Shown here piece after piece: positions 54,774 through 62,944 of a stretch of 64,000 nt of DNA. How positions within the stretch are numbered: the first letter of the stretch is position 1; each line of letters opens with the position of its first letter. The position numbers were made by a program, and so were the translations under genes. Below the pieces are notes generated by a model that searched no databases, was not told where the DNA came from, and saw nothing but the letters and a program-made list of their open reading frames with translations. Source of the DNA: Blastococcus haudaquaticus (GTDB lineage Bacteria > Actinomycetota > Actinomycetes > Mycobacteriales > Geodermatophilaceae); assembly GCF_900230285.1 (NCBI RefSeq), contig NZ_OCNK01000004.1, positions 186,001-250,000 on the forward strand, given 5' to 3'.

Positions 54774-56134
54774 CAGGACGCCCCCACCAGACGGCCGGCC
54801 AGGAACCGCTCGAAGAAGGCGGTGTCTACTCCCCCGGCGGCGAACTCCGGATCGGCGAGCAGCGCCTGGTGCACCGGCACCGTCGTCGTCACGCCCTCGA
54901 TCCGCAGCAGCTCCAGCGCGGCGCGGGCCCGGGTGATCGCGTCGTCCCGGTCGCGGCCGTGCACGATCAGCTTGGCCAGCAGCGAGTCGTAGTACGGCGG
55001 GACGACGGAGCCGCCCTGCACGTGGGTGTCCACCCGCAGGCCGTCGCCGACGGGCAGGACGACCCGGTCGATCCGTCCCGGCGACGGCCGGAAGCCGTGC
55101 GCGGCGTCCTCGGCGTTGATCCGGCACTCCACGGCGTGCCCGGTGAGGACGACGTCCTCCTGCCGGATCCGCAGCGGCAGGCCCTCGGCGACGGCGAGCT
55201 GCTCGGCGACCAGGTCGAGGCCGGTGACCATCTCGGTGACCGGGTGCTCGACCTGGATGCGGGCGTTCATCTCCAGGAAGTAGAAGGTGCCGCGTTCGCG
55301 GTCGACCAGGAGCTCGACGGTGCCGAGGCCGCGGTAGCGAAGGTGCTCGGCGAGCGCGAGCGCCGCAGCGGCCATCTCGGCGCGCAGCGCGTCGGGGAGC
55401 AGCGGGGCCGGGGCCTCCTCGAACAGCTTCTGGTACCTGCGCTGCACGGAGCAGTCGCGGTCGCCGAGCGCCACCGCCCGGTCCCCGTCGCCCAGCACCT
55501 GCACCTCGACATGCCGACCCGACGACACGAACCGCTCCAGGTACACGCGCGGATCGCCGAAGGCGGCCGCGGCCTCGGACACGGCCAGGTCCAGGGTGGA
55601 GGCCAGCTCGTCGGCGGAGTCCACCCGTTTCATGCCGCGGCCTCCCCCGCCGCCGACCGCCTTCACGAGCAGCGGGTAGCCCACCTCGGCCGCGACCGCC
55701 TGCGCTCCGGCGAGGTCGGCGGCCTCGCCGCCGGGGACGACGGGCAGTCCCGCGGTCAGCGCGTGCGACCGCGCGGTGAGCTTGTCGCCCACGGCCTCCA
55801 GCGACTCCGGCGACGGACCCACGAAGACGACGTCCGCGGCCGCGCAGGCCCGCGCCAGCGCCGGGTTCTCCGAGAGGAAGCCGTAGCCGGGATGCACGGC
55901 GTCGGCACCCACGGCCCGCGCCGCCCGGACGACGGCGTCCGGATCGAGGTAGCTCTGCGCCGCGTTGGCGGGTCCCAGCCGCAGGACCCGGTCGGCCAGC
56001 CGGGCGGGCAGCGACTCCAGGTCGGCGTCGGAAGCAGCCAGCACCGACTCGATGCCGAGCCGGGAACAGGTGCGGATCACCCGGGCGGCGATCTCCCCCC
56101 GGTTGGCGATCAGCAGCCGGTGGATGCGCCTCAC
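54773..56134 (-). CDS. Biotin carboxylase subunit (AccC-like)
   Basis: Carboxylates the biotin of the carrier protein with bicarbonate and ATP. It is a 453-residue ATP-grasp enzyme. IHRLLIANRGEIAARVIRTC starts the N-domain, ADAVHPGYGFLSENPALA follows, the ATP lid is LVKAVGGGGGRGMKRV, and EMNARIQVEHPVTEMVTG with VECRINAEDAAHGFRPSPG completes the active site. The GTG start overlaps the carrier gene stop (GTGA), and its stop overlaps the carboxyltransferase ATG (ATGA). Placement between carrier and carboxyltransferase genes identifies it as part of a dedicated multi-subunit carboxylase. Confidence 0.93.
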   Translation of the reverse strand: MRRIHRLLIANRGEIAARVIRTCSRLGIESVLAASDADLESLPARLADRVLRLGPANAAQSYLDPDAVVRAARAVGADAVHPGYGFLSENPALARACAAADVVFVGPSPESLEAVGDKLTARSHALTAGLPVVPGGEAADLAGAQAVAAEVGYPLLVKAVGGGGGRGMKRVDSADELASTLDLAVSEAAAAFGDPRVYLERFVSSGRHVEVQVLGDGDRAVALGDRDCSVQRRYQKLFEEAPAPLLPDALRAEMAAAALALAEHLRYRGLGTVELLVDRERGTFYFLEMNARIQVEHPVTEMVTGLDLVAEQLAVAEGLPLRIRQEDVVLTGHAVECRINAEDAAHGFRPSPGRIDRVVLPVGDGLRVDTHVQGGSVVPPYYDSLLAKLIVHGRDRDDAITRARAALELLRIEGVTTTVPVHQALLADPEFAAGGVDTAFFERFLAGRLVGAS

Positions 56135-56628
56135 GCCGGCTCCACCACCAGCAGCACGGCGTCGGCGTCGGCGAACTCGCCGTTGCCCACCCGGAACTCG
56201 ACCACCGTGCCCCGCACGCCGGCGTGCACCGGCGTCATCATCTTCATCGTCTCGACGATGCCCACCACGGTCTCGGTGTCGACCGGATCGCCGACGTCCA
56301 CGAACGGCGGCGCCCCGGGCTGCGGGGCACGGAAGAACGTGCCGAGCAGTGGCGGCCGCACCGCAACGAGGCCCTCCCCCACCGGGGGGCCGAAGTGGCC
56401 ATTGTGGCCCTTCCCGTCCTCCGGCTCGGCGCCCTGCGACGGGCCAGAGTGGCCACTTCGGCCGTCCACCACGGGCTCCCGCGTCACCTGCTGCTCGGCG
56501 GTCCAGCCCGCCGCCCCCTCCCGCCTGACGGTGAGGGTCAGGTCGGCGAGCTCGAGGTGCAGCTCCGCCAGGCCGCTGGAGTCGAGCACCCGCAGCACGT
56601 CCCGGACGTCGTCGGGGGTCAGCTCCAC
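56131..56628 (-). CDS. Biotin carboxyl carrier protein
   Basis: A 165-residue carrier. The N-terminal 36 residues (TPDDVRDVLRVLDSSGLAEL; HLELADLTLTVRRE) form the small helical/beta segment of AccB-type carriers. A Gly/Pro/His linker (about 45-88) follows, then the biotinyl hammerhead. Lys129 in VETMKMMTPV is the biotinylation site. The linker is encoded by a 23-bp inverted repeat. The GTG at 56626-56628 is the only reasonable start, a few bases after the preceding stop. The stop overlaps the biotin carboxylase gene (GTGA). Confidence 0.9.
   Translation of the reverse strand: MELTPDDVRDVLRVLDSSGLAELHLELADLTLTVRREGAAGWTAEQQVTREPVVDGRSGHSGPSQGAEPEDGKGHNGHFGPPVGEGLVAVRPPLLGTFFRAPQPGAPPFVDVGDPVDTETVVGIVETMKMMTPVHAGVRGTVVEFRVGNGEFADADAVLLVVEPA
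56388..56463. repeat. 23-bp inverted repeat inside the carrier-protein linker
   Basis: GGCCGAAGTGGCCATTGTGGCCC (56388-56410) and its near-complement GGGCCAGAGTGGCCACTTCGGCC (56441-56463) match at 21 of 23 positions, with a 30-base loop. In frame it encodes the His/Gly-rich RSGHSGP ... GHNGHFGPP linker. It looks like a palindromic element that settled in a permissive linker. Confidence 0.75.
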
Positions 56629-56633
56629 CTCGA

Positions 56634-57713
56634 TCAGCCCCCGGTCGGGCGCTTGCCGCCCAGCAGGTTGAGGACGTGGTCGTAGGGACGTGCCGCGGGG
56701 GCGGCCTTCCGGGCGCGGTCCTTGTCCGCCCACACCGTCTCCGGGCGGCTCTGCAGCAGGAACACCTCCCCGTCGTCGTTCACCGCCCACTCGATGTCCT
56801 GCGGGCAGCCGTAGTGCGCCTCCACCTGCCGCGCGACCGCGACCAGCCCGGCGATCTCGTCGTCCGAGATCGACGGCTCGTCCTGGAGCTCTCCCGGCAC
56901 ATCCGCCTCGACCACGCCGTAGCCGGAGGGGTCGGGCCGGTGCCAGCGGGTCTTGGTCGCCACGTTCCGCTTGATCTCGCCGGTCACCTTGCTGACCACG
57001 AACGAGTCGGGCGTGACGTCCCCGCTGACGACCGCGGAGCCCAGGCCCCAGCTGGCGTCGATCGCGACCACGGACTTGTCACCGGTGAGGGGGCTCCTCG
57101 TGAACAGCACCCCGGAACTGCGCGCGCCCACCATCCGCTGCACCACGACGGCCATGCCCAGGTCGGTCTCCGGGATGCCACGCCGCAGCCGGTAGGTCAC
57201 CGACTCGACGCTGTAGAGGCTCGCCCAGCAGCGGCGCACGTGCGCCAGCACCGACTCGGCGCCGCGCACCCACAGGTAGGTGTCCTGCAGCCCGGCGAAG
57301 CTCGCCTCGGCGCTGTCCTCGCTGGTCGCACTCGACCGGACGGCGACCGGCAGCGACGGGTCCCCGCACTCCTCGCACAGCGCCGCGTAGGCAGCGGTCA
57401 CCGCCGCCGCGACGTCGTCCGGCGGTGGCGCGGACTCCAGGACGGCCCGGATCTCGGCGCAGCCCGCGGCCAACGCCTCGGCGTCCGCGGGATCCAGCGT
57501 GGCCACCCGCACCGGCACCGGCTCGCCGTGGACGGTCAGGTGCTCGACGGTCTGCCGGAACGCCGCCGTCGTCACCGCGAAGCCGGTGGGCACCCGGATG
57601 CCGGCGCGCAGCAGCTCGCCGAGGCTGGCGCCCTTGCCGCCGACGGTGGCGACGTCGCCCAGGCCGACGTCGCGGAAGTGCAGGACCGGCGCCGTGGTCA
57701 TCAGGGTTCCCAT
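56634..57713 (-). CDS. PEP synthase/PPDK-type ATP-binding subunit (phenylphosphate synthase PpsB-like)
   Basis: A 359-residue protein consisting only of the PPDK N-terminal ATP-grasp domain. VGGKGASLGELLRAGIRVPT and GFAVTTAAF open it, RSSATSEDSAEASFAGLQDT is the ATP site, DASWGLGSAVVSGDVTPDSF follows and IEWAVNDDGEVFLLQSRPET ends the fold. It has neither the phosphohistidine nor the PEP-binding domain. This domain phosphorylates a histidine on a partner; the partner is encoded immediately upstream (ATGA overlap). The split layout and size match the small subunit of phenylphosphate synthase rather than PpsA. It lies directly before the carboxylase genes. Confidence 0.87.
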   Translation of the reverse strand: MGTLMTTAPVLHFRDVGLGDVATVGGKGASLGELLRAGIRVPTGFAVTTAAFRQTVEHLTVHGEPVPVRVATLDPADAEALAAGCAEIRAVLESAPPPDDVAAAVTAAYAALCEECGDPSLPVAVRSSATSEDSAEASFAGLQDTYLWVRGAESVLAHVRRCWASLYSVESVTYRLRRGIPETDLGMAVVVQRMVGARSSGVLFTRSPLTGDKSVVAIDASWGLGSAVVSGDVTPDSFVVSKVTGEIKRNVATKTRWHRPDPSGYGVVEADVPGELQDEPSISDDEIAGLVAVARQVEAHYGCPQDIEWAVNDDGEVFLLQSRPETVWADKDRARKAAPAARPYDHVLNLLGGKRPTGG

Positions 57714-59521
57714 CAGCCGATGACGGTGACGACGCCGCGGTCGCCGTCGACCCGGACGCGATCACCGGTGGCGATGCGCGCGGTCGCCGTGCCGGTGCCG
57801 ACGACGGCGGGCATCCCGTACTCGCGAGCCACGATCGCCGCGTGCGACATGGTGCCGCCGATGTCGGAGACGGCCGCGGCGATCTTGCCGAACACCGGCC
57901 CCCAGCTGGGCGCGGTCACCGGGCAGACCAGGATCTCGCCCTCGCGGATCTGGCCGATGTCGTTCACGTTGAGCAGGACGCGGGCCACGCCCTCGACCAC
58001 CCCGGGGGAAGCCGCGTAGCCGCGCACGGTCGACCCGTCGTCGTCCTCGCCGCCGAGCCAGGTCTCGATCGTCTCCTGCGTGATGCCCCAGAGCATCTTC
58101 ACGGCCGGGTCGTTGAGCGCCTCGGGAACGGCGCCCAGCGCGGGCGGCGCCGACCAGGTCGACAGCGCCTCGACGATGCGCTTGCGCTCGGCGACGATCG
58201 GCTGCCAGTGCCGGGCGCCGAGCTCCGTGCCGCCGGATGCCCAGGCGAGCGAGACGTCCGCGAGGGCGTCCTCGACCTCCACGTGCCTCAGGTGGAAGAC
58301 GTCGTCGGCCTCCAGCAGCACACCCCGGTCGGCCAGCAGCTGGCCGAAGCCGCGGATCTTCTGGAAGAACCGCGTCGTGAACCAGTGCTCGCAGTAGAAC
58401 TTGTGCGACTCGATGTAGGGGAAGACCTGACGGCACAGCCCGAGCATCTGGTCGAAGGCCGCCTTCTCCTCGTCGGAGTCGAGCAGCTCCCGGTACTCGC
58501 CGGCGATCCGGTCTCGCTCCTCGGCCAGTCGTCCGGTCGGGCGGGTCAGGTCCTCCCCGTTGCGGATCTGGTCGACGTACCGGGGCAGGGCGGCGAACGG
58601 CACCGTCAGGTCGTCGGCCCAGGACAGGTGGTGGTGGTAGAAGCCGTCGCCCACCGAGACGTTGAACCACGGGTCCTTCGCGGTCTCCAGCGCGGCCAGC
58701 CACCGGGTACCGGCGTCGCCCCGCTCGCCGAGCGACGAGAGGACCTTGGCCGGCTCGGCCCCCTCGACGAACAGGTCGCCGAGGTCGAGCTCGACGGCCA
58801 GCCGGGCGAGCTTCTTCAGCTCGTCGTCGGGCCGGTACATGGTCACGTCCATGCCGGCCACCATGCGGGCCACCATCTGGTCGCCCATCTCCGGGAAGGC
58901 CTGCTTGCAGAACTCGAAGAAGACCACGTAGGCGCCGTAGCCGAGCATCAGGAACTCGGTGTGGTGGTGCCACATCTTCGAGTACAGATCGATGCACCGG
59001 TGGAAGTTCTCGCGCAGGTAGTGGTTGGAGGCGAACCCGCGGCCTCCGGTGACCACCTCGAGCGGGTCGAGGTCGCCGAGCACGGGCACCTCGACGGCCT
59101 CGATGTCGGCGATCAGCGCCTCGATGCGGGTCTGCCACTCGCCGTAGATGCGGTCCCAGTTGCCGTAGTAGTGGCCGGCGCGCTCCTGGAAGTGCGCGAA
59201 CCGCTCCCCCTGCGTCGCCTCGTCGAGCACCGGGTTGGCGGTGATGTAGACCCGCCCGTTGATGATCCGGTACTCGATCCCCATCGTCGTCGGGAAGGAG
59301 AACAACCGCGCGGTGTTGGCCCCGATCGCGGTGTAGGGGATCTCCGAGGTGATCCCGTCGAACGCCGGCACCACCTCGGGGAAGTGCATCGAGTTGTAGA
59401 ACCAGAAGCGCTGGTCGTCCTCGGGCTGGAACCGGGAGAAGTAGGGGTACATCGCCTCCCACCCCTCGGCCCCGGGAACGGCCTCGATCTGCGACGGGAG
59501 GGGGAACGAGCGCTCGGTCAT
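57713..59521 (-). CDS. PEP-utilising phosphohistidine-domain protein (phenylphosphate synthase PpsA-like)
   Basis: A 602-residue protein. The C-terminal swivelling domain carries the phosphohistidine in GGTMSHAAIVAREYGMPAVV near residue 570. The N-terminal 500 residues are a helical region (for example HYLRENFHRCIDLYSKMWHH; FFEFCKQAFPEMGDQMVARM; YIESHKFYCEHWFTTRFFQK) like the large subunit of phenylphosphate synthase. They do not resemble the PEP-binding barrel of PEP synthase, which is absent. The protein probably passes phosphate from the ATP-binding subunit to an enol or phenol-type acceptor. ATG 59521 has GAGG upstream. It lies 25 bases after the acetoacetyl-CoA ligase gene. Confidence 0.85.
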   Translation of the reverse strand: MTERSFPLPSQIEAVPGAEGWEAMYPYFSRFQPEDDQRFWFYNSMHFPEVVPAFDGITSEIPYTAIGANTARLFSFPTTMGIEYRIINGRVYITANPVLDEATQGERFAHFQERAGHYYGNWDRIYGEWQTRIEALIADIEAVEVPVLGDLDPLEVVTGGRGFASNHYLRENFHRCIDLYSKMWHHHTEFLMLGYGAYVVFFEFCKQAFPEMGDQMVARMVAGMDVTMYRPDDELKKLARLAVELDLGDLFVEGAEPAKVLSSLGERGDAGTRWLAALETAKDPWFNVSVGDGFYHHHLSWADDLTVPFAALPRYVDQIRNGEDLTRPTGRLAEERDRIAGEYRELLDSDEEKAAFDQMLGLCRQVFPYIESHKFYCEHWFTTRFFQKIRGFGQLLADRGVLLEADDVFHLRHVEVEDALADVSLAWASGGTELGARHWQPIVAERKRIVEALSTWSAPPALGAVPEALNDPAVKMLWGITQETIETWLGGEDDDGSTVRGYAASPGVVEGVARVLLNVNDIGQIREGEILVCPVTAPSWGPVFGKIAAAVSDIGGTMSHAAIVAREYGMPAVVGTGTATARIATGDRVRVDGDRGVVTVIG

Positions 59522-59546
59522 GGGTGTCCTCAACGGTGAGAGCGGG

Positions 59547-61553
59547 TCAGAGCGAGTAGTGGGTCTGGGTACGCGCGTACTCGACGAAGTCGGCGAGGGC
59601 GCCGGGATCGGCCATGGCGTTGGGATCGGCGACGGCTGCCGGATCGGCGCCCAGCAGCAGCCGGCGGACCGGGATCTCCATCTTCTTGCCGCTGCGGGTC
59701 AGCGGGATCGCGCCGACGGCGACGATCCGGTCGGGCACGTGCCGCGGCGAGTACTCCTCGCGGAGCCTGCGCCGTAGCCGTCCCTGCACCTCGTCGTCCA
59801 GCTCCACGCCGGGCACGAGGGAGACGAACAGGGGCATGAAGAACCCGCCGTCGGGCAGGTCGAGGTTGACGATCAGGGCCCCGAGGACGGCGGGGTCGTC
59901 CTCCACCACGCGGTAGATCTCCGCGGTGCCGATGCGGACGCCCTGCCGGTTGAGCACGGCGTCGGACCGGCCGCGCACGAAGCACCCGCCGCGCTCGTTG
60001 ACCTCGAAGAAGTCCCCGTGCCGCCAGACGCCCGGGAAGGTCTCGAAGTAGCTGGCCCGGTACCGGGCCCCGTCGTCGTCGCCCCAGAAGAACAGCGGCA
60101 TCGACGGCATGGGCTGGGTGATGACCAGCTCGCCGACCTGTCCGACGACCGGCCGGCCCCTGTCGTCCCAGGCCTCGGCGGCGACGCCCAGGGAACGGGC
60201 CTGGATCTCCCCGGCCCGCACCGGCAGGGTCGGCACACCGCCCACGAAGCCGGTGCAGCAGTCGGTGCCGCCGCTGCCGGTCGCGATCCAGAGGTCGGGC
60301 TTCACGGCGTCGTAGAACCACTTCGTGACGGCCGGCGAGACCGGTGAGCCGGCCGGCATGACGATCTCCAGCGCGGAGAGGTCGAACCGCTCGCTCGGGA
60401 CGATCCCGGCCTTCTGCATCAGCTCGACGAAGGCGGGGCTGGCGCCGAACAGGCGGGCCCGGCTGTCCTGGGCCGTGCGCCAGAGGACCTCGACGTCCGG
60501 ATGGGACGGATTGCCGTCGTAGAGCACCGGCACGATCCCCAGCAGCAGCATGCTGACGCAGAAGTTCCACATCATCCAGCCGGTGGTGGTGAAGAAGAAC
60601 GCGCGGTCGCCCTCGCGCAGGTCGAGGTGGAAGGCCTGCAGCTTCAGCTGCTCGAGCAGGATGCCGCCGTGCCCGTGCACGATCGCCTTCGGCAGGCCCG
60701 TCGTGCCGGAGGAGAAGAGCACCCAGAGCGGGTGGTCGAAGGGCACCTGCTCGCAGACGAACTCCTCGGCGGCGACGGTCGGCCCGCTGCGGACGTCCTC
60801 CCACCCGGTGCCCGGTGCCGGCAGCCCGAGGACGGGGACCTGCACGACCTCGCGCAGGCTCGGGAGGCCCGCGACCAGCTCCGCCACCTCCTCCCGGCGG
60901 TCGAAGTCGCGGCCGCCGTACCGGTAGCCGTCGGCGGCGAAGAGGACGGTGGGTTCGAGCTGCCCCAGCCGGTCCAGCGCGCCGCGCGAGCCGAAATCGG
61001 GCGAGCAGGTCGCCCAGACGGCGCCGACGCTCGCCGTCGCGACCATGGCGACCACGGCCTCGGGCACGTTCGGCAGGTAGGCCACGACCCGGTCGCCGGG
61101 ACGGATCCCCAGCCCCCGCAGGTGGGTGGCGACCGCGCGGACCTGCGCGGCGAAGTCCTCCCACGGGAGCTCGCGGAGCGGCGTCCCCTCGGCGACCGAC
61201 ACCAGGGCCGGCCGCCCGGGTCGCTCCTGCCGGAGCACGTGCTCGGCGAAGTTCAGCCGCGCACCCGGGAACCACCGCGCGCCGGGCATGCTGCGGTCCT
61301 CCAGGACGGCCGTGTGCGGCGCCGAGGACCGGACGTCGAAGAAGTCCCAGACCCCCTGCCAGAACTCCTCGAGGTCGGTCGTCGACCACGACCAGAGGTC
61401 GGCGTACTCGGGGAAGCTGCGCCCGGTGCGCTGTTCGGCGAACCGGGTGAACTCGGCGAGACGGGTCTGCTCGGCCGCCTCGGGCGCCGGCGTCCGGAGG
61501 AGGTCGCCCTCCCGCACGGCGGAGGCCGCGGCAGTGTCCGGCGGAGGGGCCAT
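59547..61553 (-). CDS. Acetoacetate-CoA ligase (acetoacetyl-CoA synthetase)
   Basis: Activates acetoacetate with ATP and CoA to acetoacetyl-CoA. It is a 668-residue ANL enzyme. EFTRFAEQRTGRSFPEYADL with LWSWSTTDLEEFWQGVWDFF is the acetoacetyl-CoA synthetase N-terminus, and WFPGARLNFAEHVLR follows. The P-loop motif is LFSSGTTGLPKAIVHGHGG, and GTDCCTGFVGG and GVRIGTAEIYRVVE are specific family blocks. The catalytic lysine is in RSGKKMEIPVRRLL. The ATG at 61551-61553 is preferred because the GTG at 61610 would run through the operator. It is the first gene of the operon, so the product of the downstream enzymes is probably acetoacetate. Confidence 0.92.
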   Translation of the reverse strand: MAPPPDTAAASAVREGDLLRTPAPEAAEQTRLAEFTRFAEQRTGRSFPEYADLWSWSTTDLEEFWQGVWDFFDVRSSAPHTAVLEDRSMPGARWFPGARLNFAEHVLRQERPGRPALVSVAEGTPLRELPWEDFAAQVRAVATHLRGLGIRPGDRVVAYLPNVPEAVVAMVATASVGAVWATCSPDFGSRGALDRLGQLEPTVLFAADGYRYGGRDFDRREEVAELVAGLPSLREVVQVPVLGLPAPGTGWEDVRSGPTVAAEEFVCEQVPFDHPLWVLFSSGTTGLPKAIVHGHGGILLEQLKLQAFHLDLREGDRAFFFTTTGWMMWNFCVSMLLLGIVPVLYDGNPSHPDVEVLWRTAQDSRARLFGASPAFVELMQKAGIVPSERFDLSALEIVMPAGSPVSPAVTKWFYDAVKPDLWIATGSGGTDCCTGFVGGVPTLPVRAGEIQARSLGVAAEAWDDRGRPVVGQVGELVITQPMPSMPLFFWGDDDGARYRASYFETFPGVWRHGDFFEVNERGGCFVRGRSDAVLNRQGVRIGTAEIYRVVEDDPAVLGALIVNLDLPDGGFFMPLFVSLVPGVELDDEVQGRLRRRLREEYSPRHVPDRIVAVGAIPLTRSGKKMEIPVRRLLLGADPAAVADPNAMADPGALADFVEYARTQTHYSL

Positions 61554-61604
61554 GGCTGACAGTGGCGCAGCCGGGGTGTGATGGGCAACACTCTCGCGAC
61601 GGCA

Positions 61605-61619
61605 TTTCACGGTGTGAAA
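61605..61619. promoter_or_regulatory. IclR-type operator dyad
   Basis: TTTCAC-GGT-GTGAAA is a perfect 6-bp dyad with a 3-base spacer, 22 bases before the IclR gene start and 51 before the ligase start. It is AT-rich in an otherwise GC-rich gap and lies where a divergent operator is expected. Confidence 0.7.
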
Positions 61620-61641
61620 AACGGCAGGTGATCGGGGCTCC

Positions 61642-62463
61642 GTGCGCGACTACCGGGTCAAGACGATCGACTCGCTGTCGCGCGGGCTCGAGGTGCTCCG
61701 GGTGCTGCAGGACGTCCGAGCCGCGAGCCTGCACGACCTCCACCTGGCCACGGGGATCCCGAAACCGACGCTCACGCGCATCCTGCACACCGCGCACCAG
61801 CACGGCCTGGTCTGGCAGCGCATGGTCGACGGCGCCTTCCTCCCGAGCCACACCCTGCAGCGACGGGTGGAGGCCGACGGCGGCGAGTGGCTGGTGGAGA
61901 TCGCCTCCCCGGTGCTGGGCGAGCTCTCGCAGCGGGTGCAGTGGCCCTCGATCATCTCGGTGCCGCGACTGGACCACATGGAGACGCTGGAGACCAACAG
62001 CTCGCGCACCTACTTCGACGGCCTCCCGCCGCGGCCGCACGGCTTCCGGGTGAACATGCTCGGTTCCGCGTCCGGGCGGGCCTACCTGGCCTTCTGCCCC
62101 GAGCAGGAGCTGGAGGCGGTGCTGGCGCGGCTGCGGCTCAAGAAGGACCCGGCGTACCAGCTGGCGCAGGACGACGCCGCCGTGCGCCGGATGATCGAGA
62201 GCACCCGGCGGCGCGGCTACGGCGTCCGGGCGCCCGACTTCGGCGGGGACCACGACCGGCCGCGCTCGGAGGCCGACGACGGGCGCGAGTCCATCGCGAT
62301 GCCGGTCCTCGTCGACGACCGGGTGGTGGGGTGCATCAACCTCACCTGGCGCCGGGAGGTCCTGTCCCTGCCGACGGCGGTCCGGCGCCACCTCGACGAC
62401 CTGCGGGCCGCGGTCAGGACGGTCGAGGAACGGGCGCGGGCGGCCGGTCTGGGACATGGCTGA
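61642..62463 (+). CDS. IclR-family transcriptional regulator
   Basis: A 273-residue regulator. The N-terminal winged helix is VKTIDSLSRGLEVLRVLQDV then LHDLHLATGIPKPTLTRILH. The ligand domain (about 80-265) has HGFRVNMLGSASGRAYLAFC and ESIAMPVLVDDRVVGCINLT. Overall it is closest in appearance to the MhpR group that activates catabolic operons with an aromatic or keto-acid ligand. The GTG start is 22 bases after the dyad. It is divergent from the ketone carboxylase-like operon and is its likely regulator. The ligand is not known; acetone, acetoacetate or a related ketone would make sense. Confidence 0.88.
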   Translation: MRDYRVKTIDSLSRGLEVLRVLQDVRAASLHDLHLATGIPKPTLTRILHTAHQHGLVWQRMVDGAFLPSHTLQRRVEADGGEWLVEIASPVLGELSQRVQWPSIISVPRLDHMETLETNSSRTYFDGLPPRPHGFRVNMLGSASGRAYLAFCPEQELEAVLARLRLKKDPAYQLAQDDAAVRRMIESTRRRGYGVRAPDFGGDHDRPRSEADDGRESIAMPVLVDDRVVGCINLTWRREVLSLPTAVRRHLDDLRAAVRTVEERARAAGLGHG

Positions 62464-62527
62464 GGTCCCCGTCCGCGGCCGCCGACCGGCGGCGTGGCAC
62501 CGACCGCTGGACGGCTAGCCTCCGGCG

Positions 62528-62944
62528 GTGGGGTACTTCGGGAAGCTCGCGTACAGCGACGGTCGGTGGAGCACCGGTGGGCCGACCGCGGTGCCCTTCC
62601 TCCTGGTCGACGTGCACGACAGCGACGTCGCGACCGTCGACTACCGCGCGGCCGATGCCTCGGGCGGTCGGTTCTACCTCGGCTACGAGCCGCGGATCTA
62701 CTTCGAGGAACCCGGCGCCGGCGATCCGGTCGACACCACCGCCGAGGCGGAGGGGTTCGCCCGGTGGGCGAGGGAGGCGGCGGGGACGGACGTCGACCCC
62801 GCCGAGGTGCAGGGGCTGATGGCGTCCCCGTCCGGGGCGCCGCCGGCGGACGAGGTCGTGGAGCAGACCGTCGAGAAGCTGCTCGCCCTCGCCGGTCTGC
62901 CGCTGCCCGAGTGGCCCACGGACGACGACGCGCCCCCCGGCTAG
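62528..62944 (+). CDS. Hypothetical acidic protein next to the insertion sequence
   Basis: A 138-residue acidic protein I do not recognise. The first 60 residues are beta-rich (MGYFGKLAYSDGRWSTGGPT; VPFLLVDVHDSDVATVDYRA), and a helical C-terminal part follows (ADEVVEQTVEKLLALAGLPL). The GTG at 62528 follows TAGCCT by 6 bases, a leaderless pattern used by other genes here, so expression is plausible. Its TAG stop overlaps the transposase stop by three bases. The last codons (DDDAPPG) may therefore be at, or derived from, the insertion junction. Confidence 0.65.
   Translation: MGYFGKLAYSDGRWSTGGPTAVPFLLVDVHDSDVATVDYRAADASGGRFYLGYEPRIYFEEPGAGDPVDTTAEAEGFARWAREAAGTDVDPAEVQGLMASPSGAPPADEVVEQTVEKLLALAGLPLPEWPTDDDAPPG

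Noticed and set aside
53289-56628. Plain pyruvate carboxylase or acetyl-/propionyl-CoA carboxylase
   Set aside because: The carboxyltransferase is neither the AccD crotonase type nor a standard pyruvate carboxylase at its substrate loop, and the operon includes phosphotransferase and acetoacetyl-CoA ligase genes.
56634-59521. Split PEP synthase or pyruvate phosphate dikinase for gluconeogenesis
   Set aside because: The PEP-binding C-terminal barrel is missing from both proteins.
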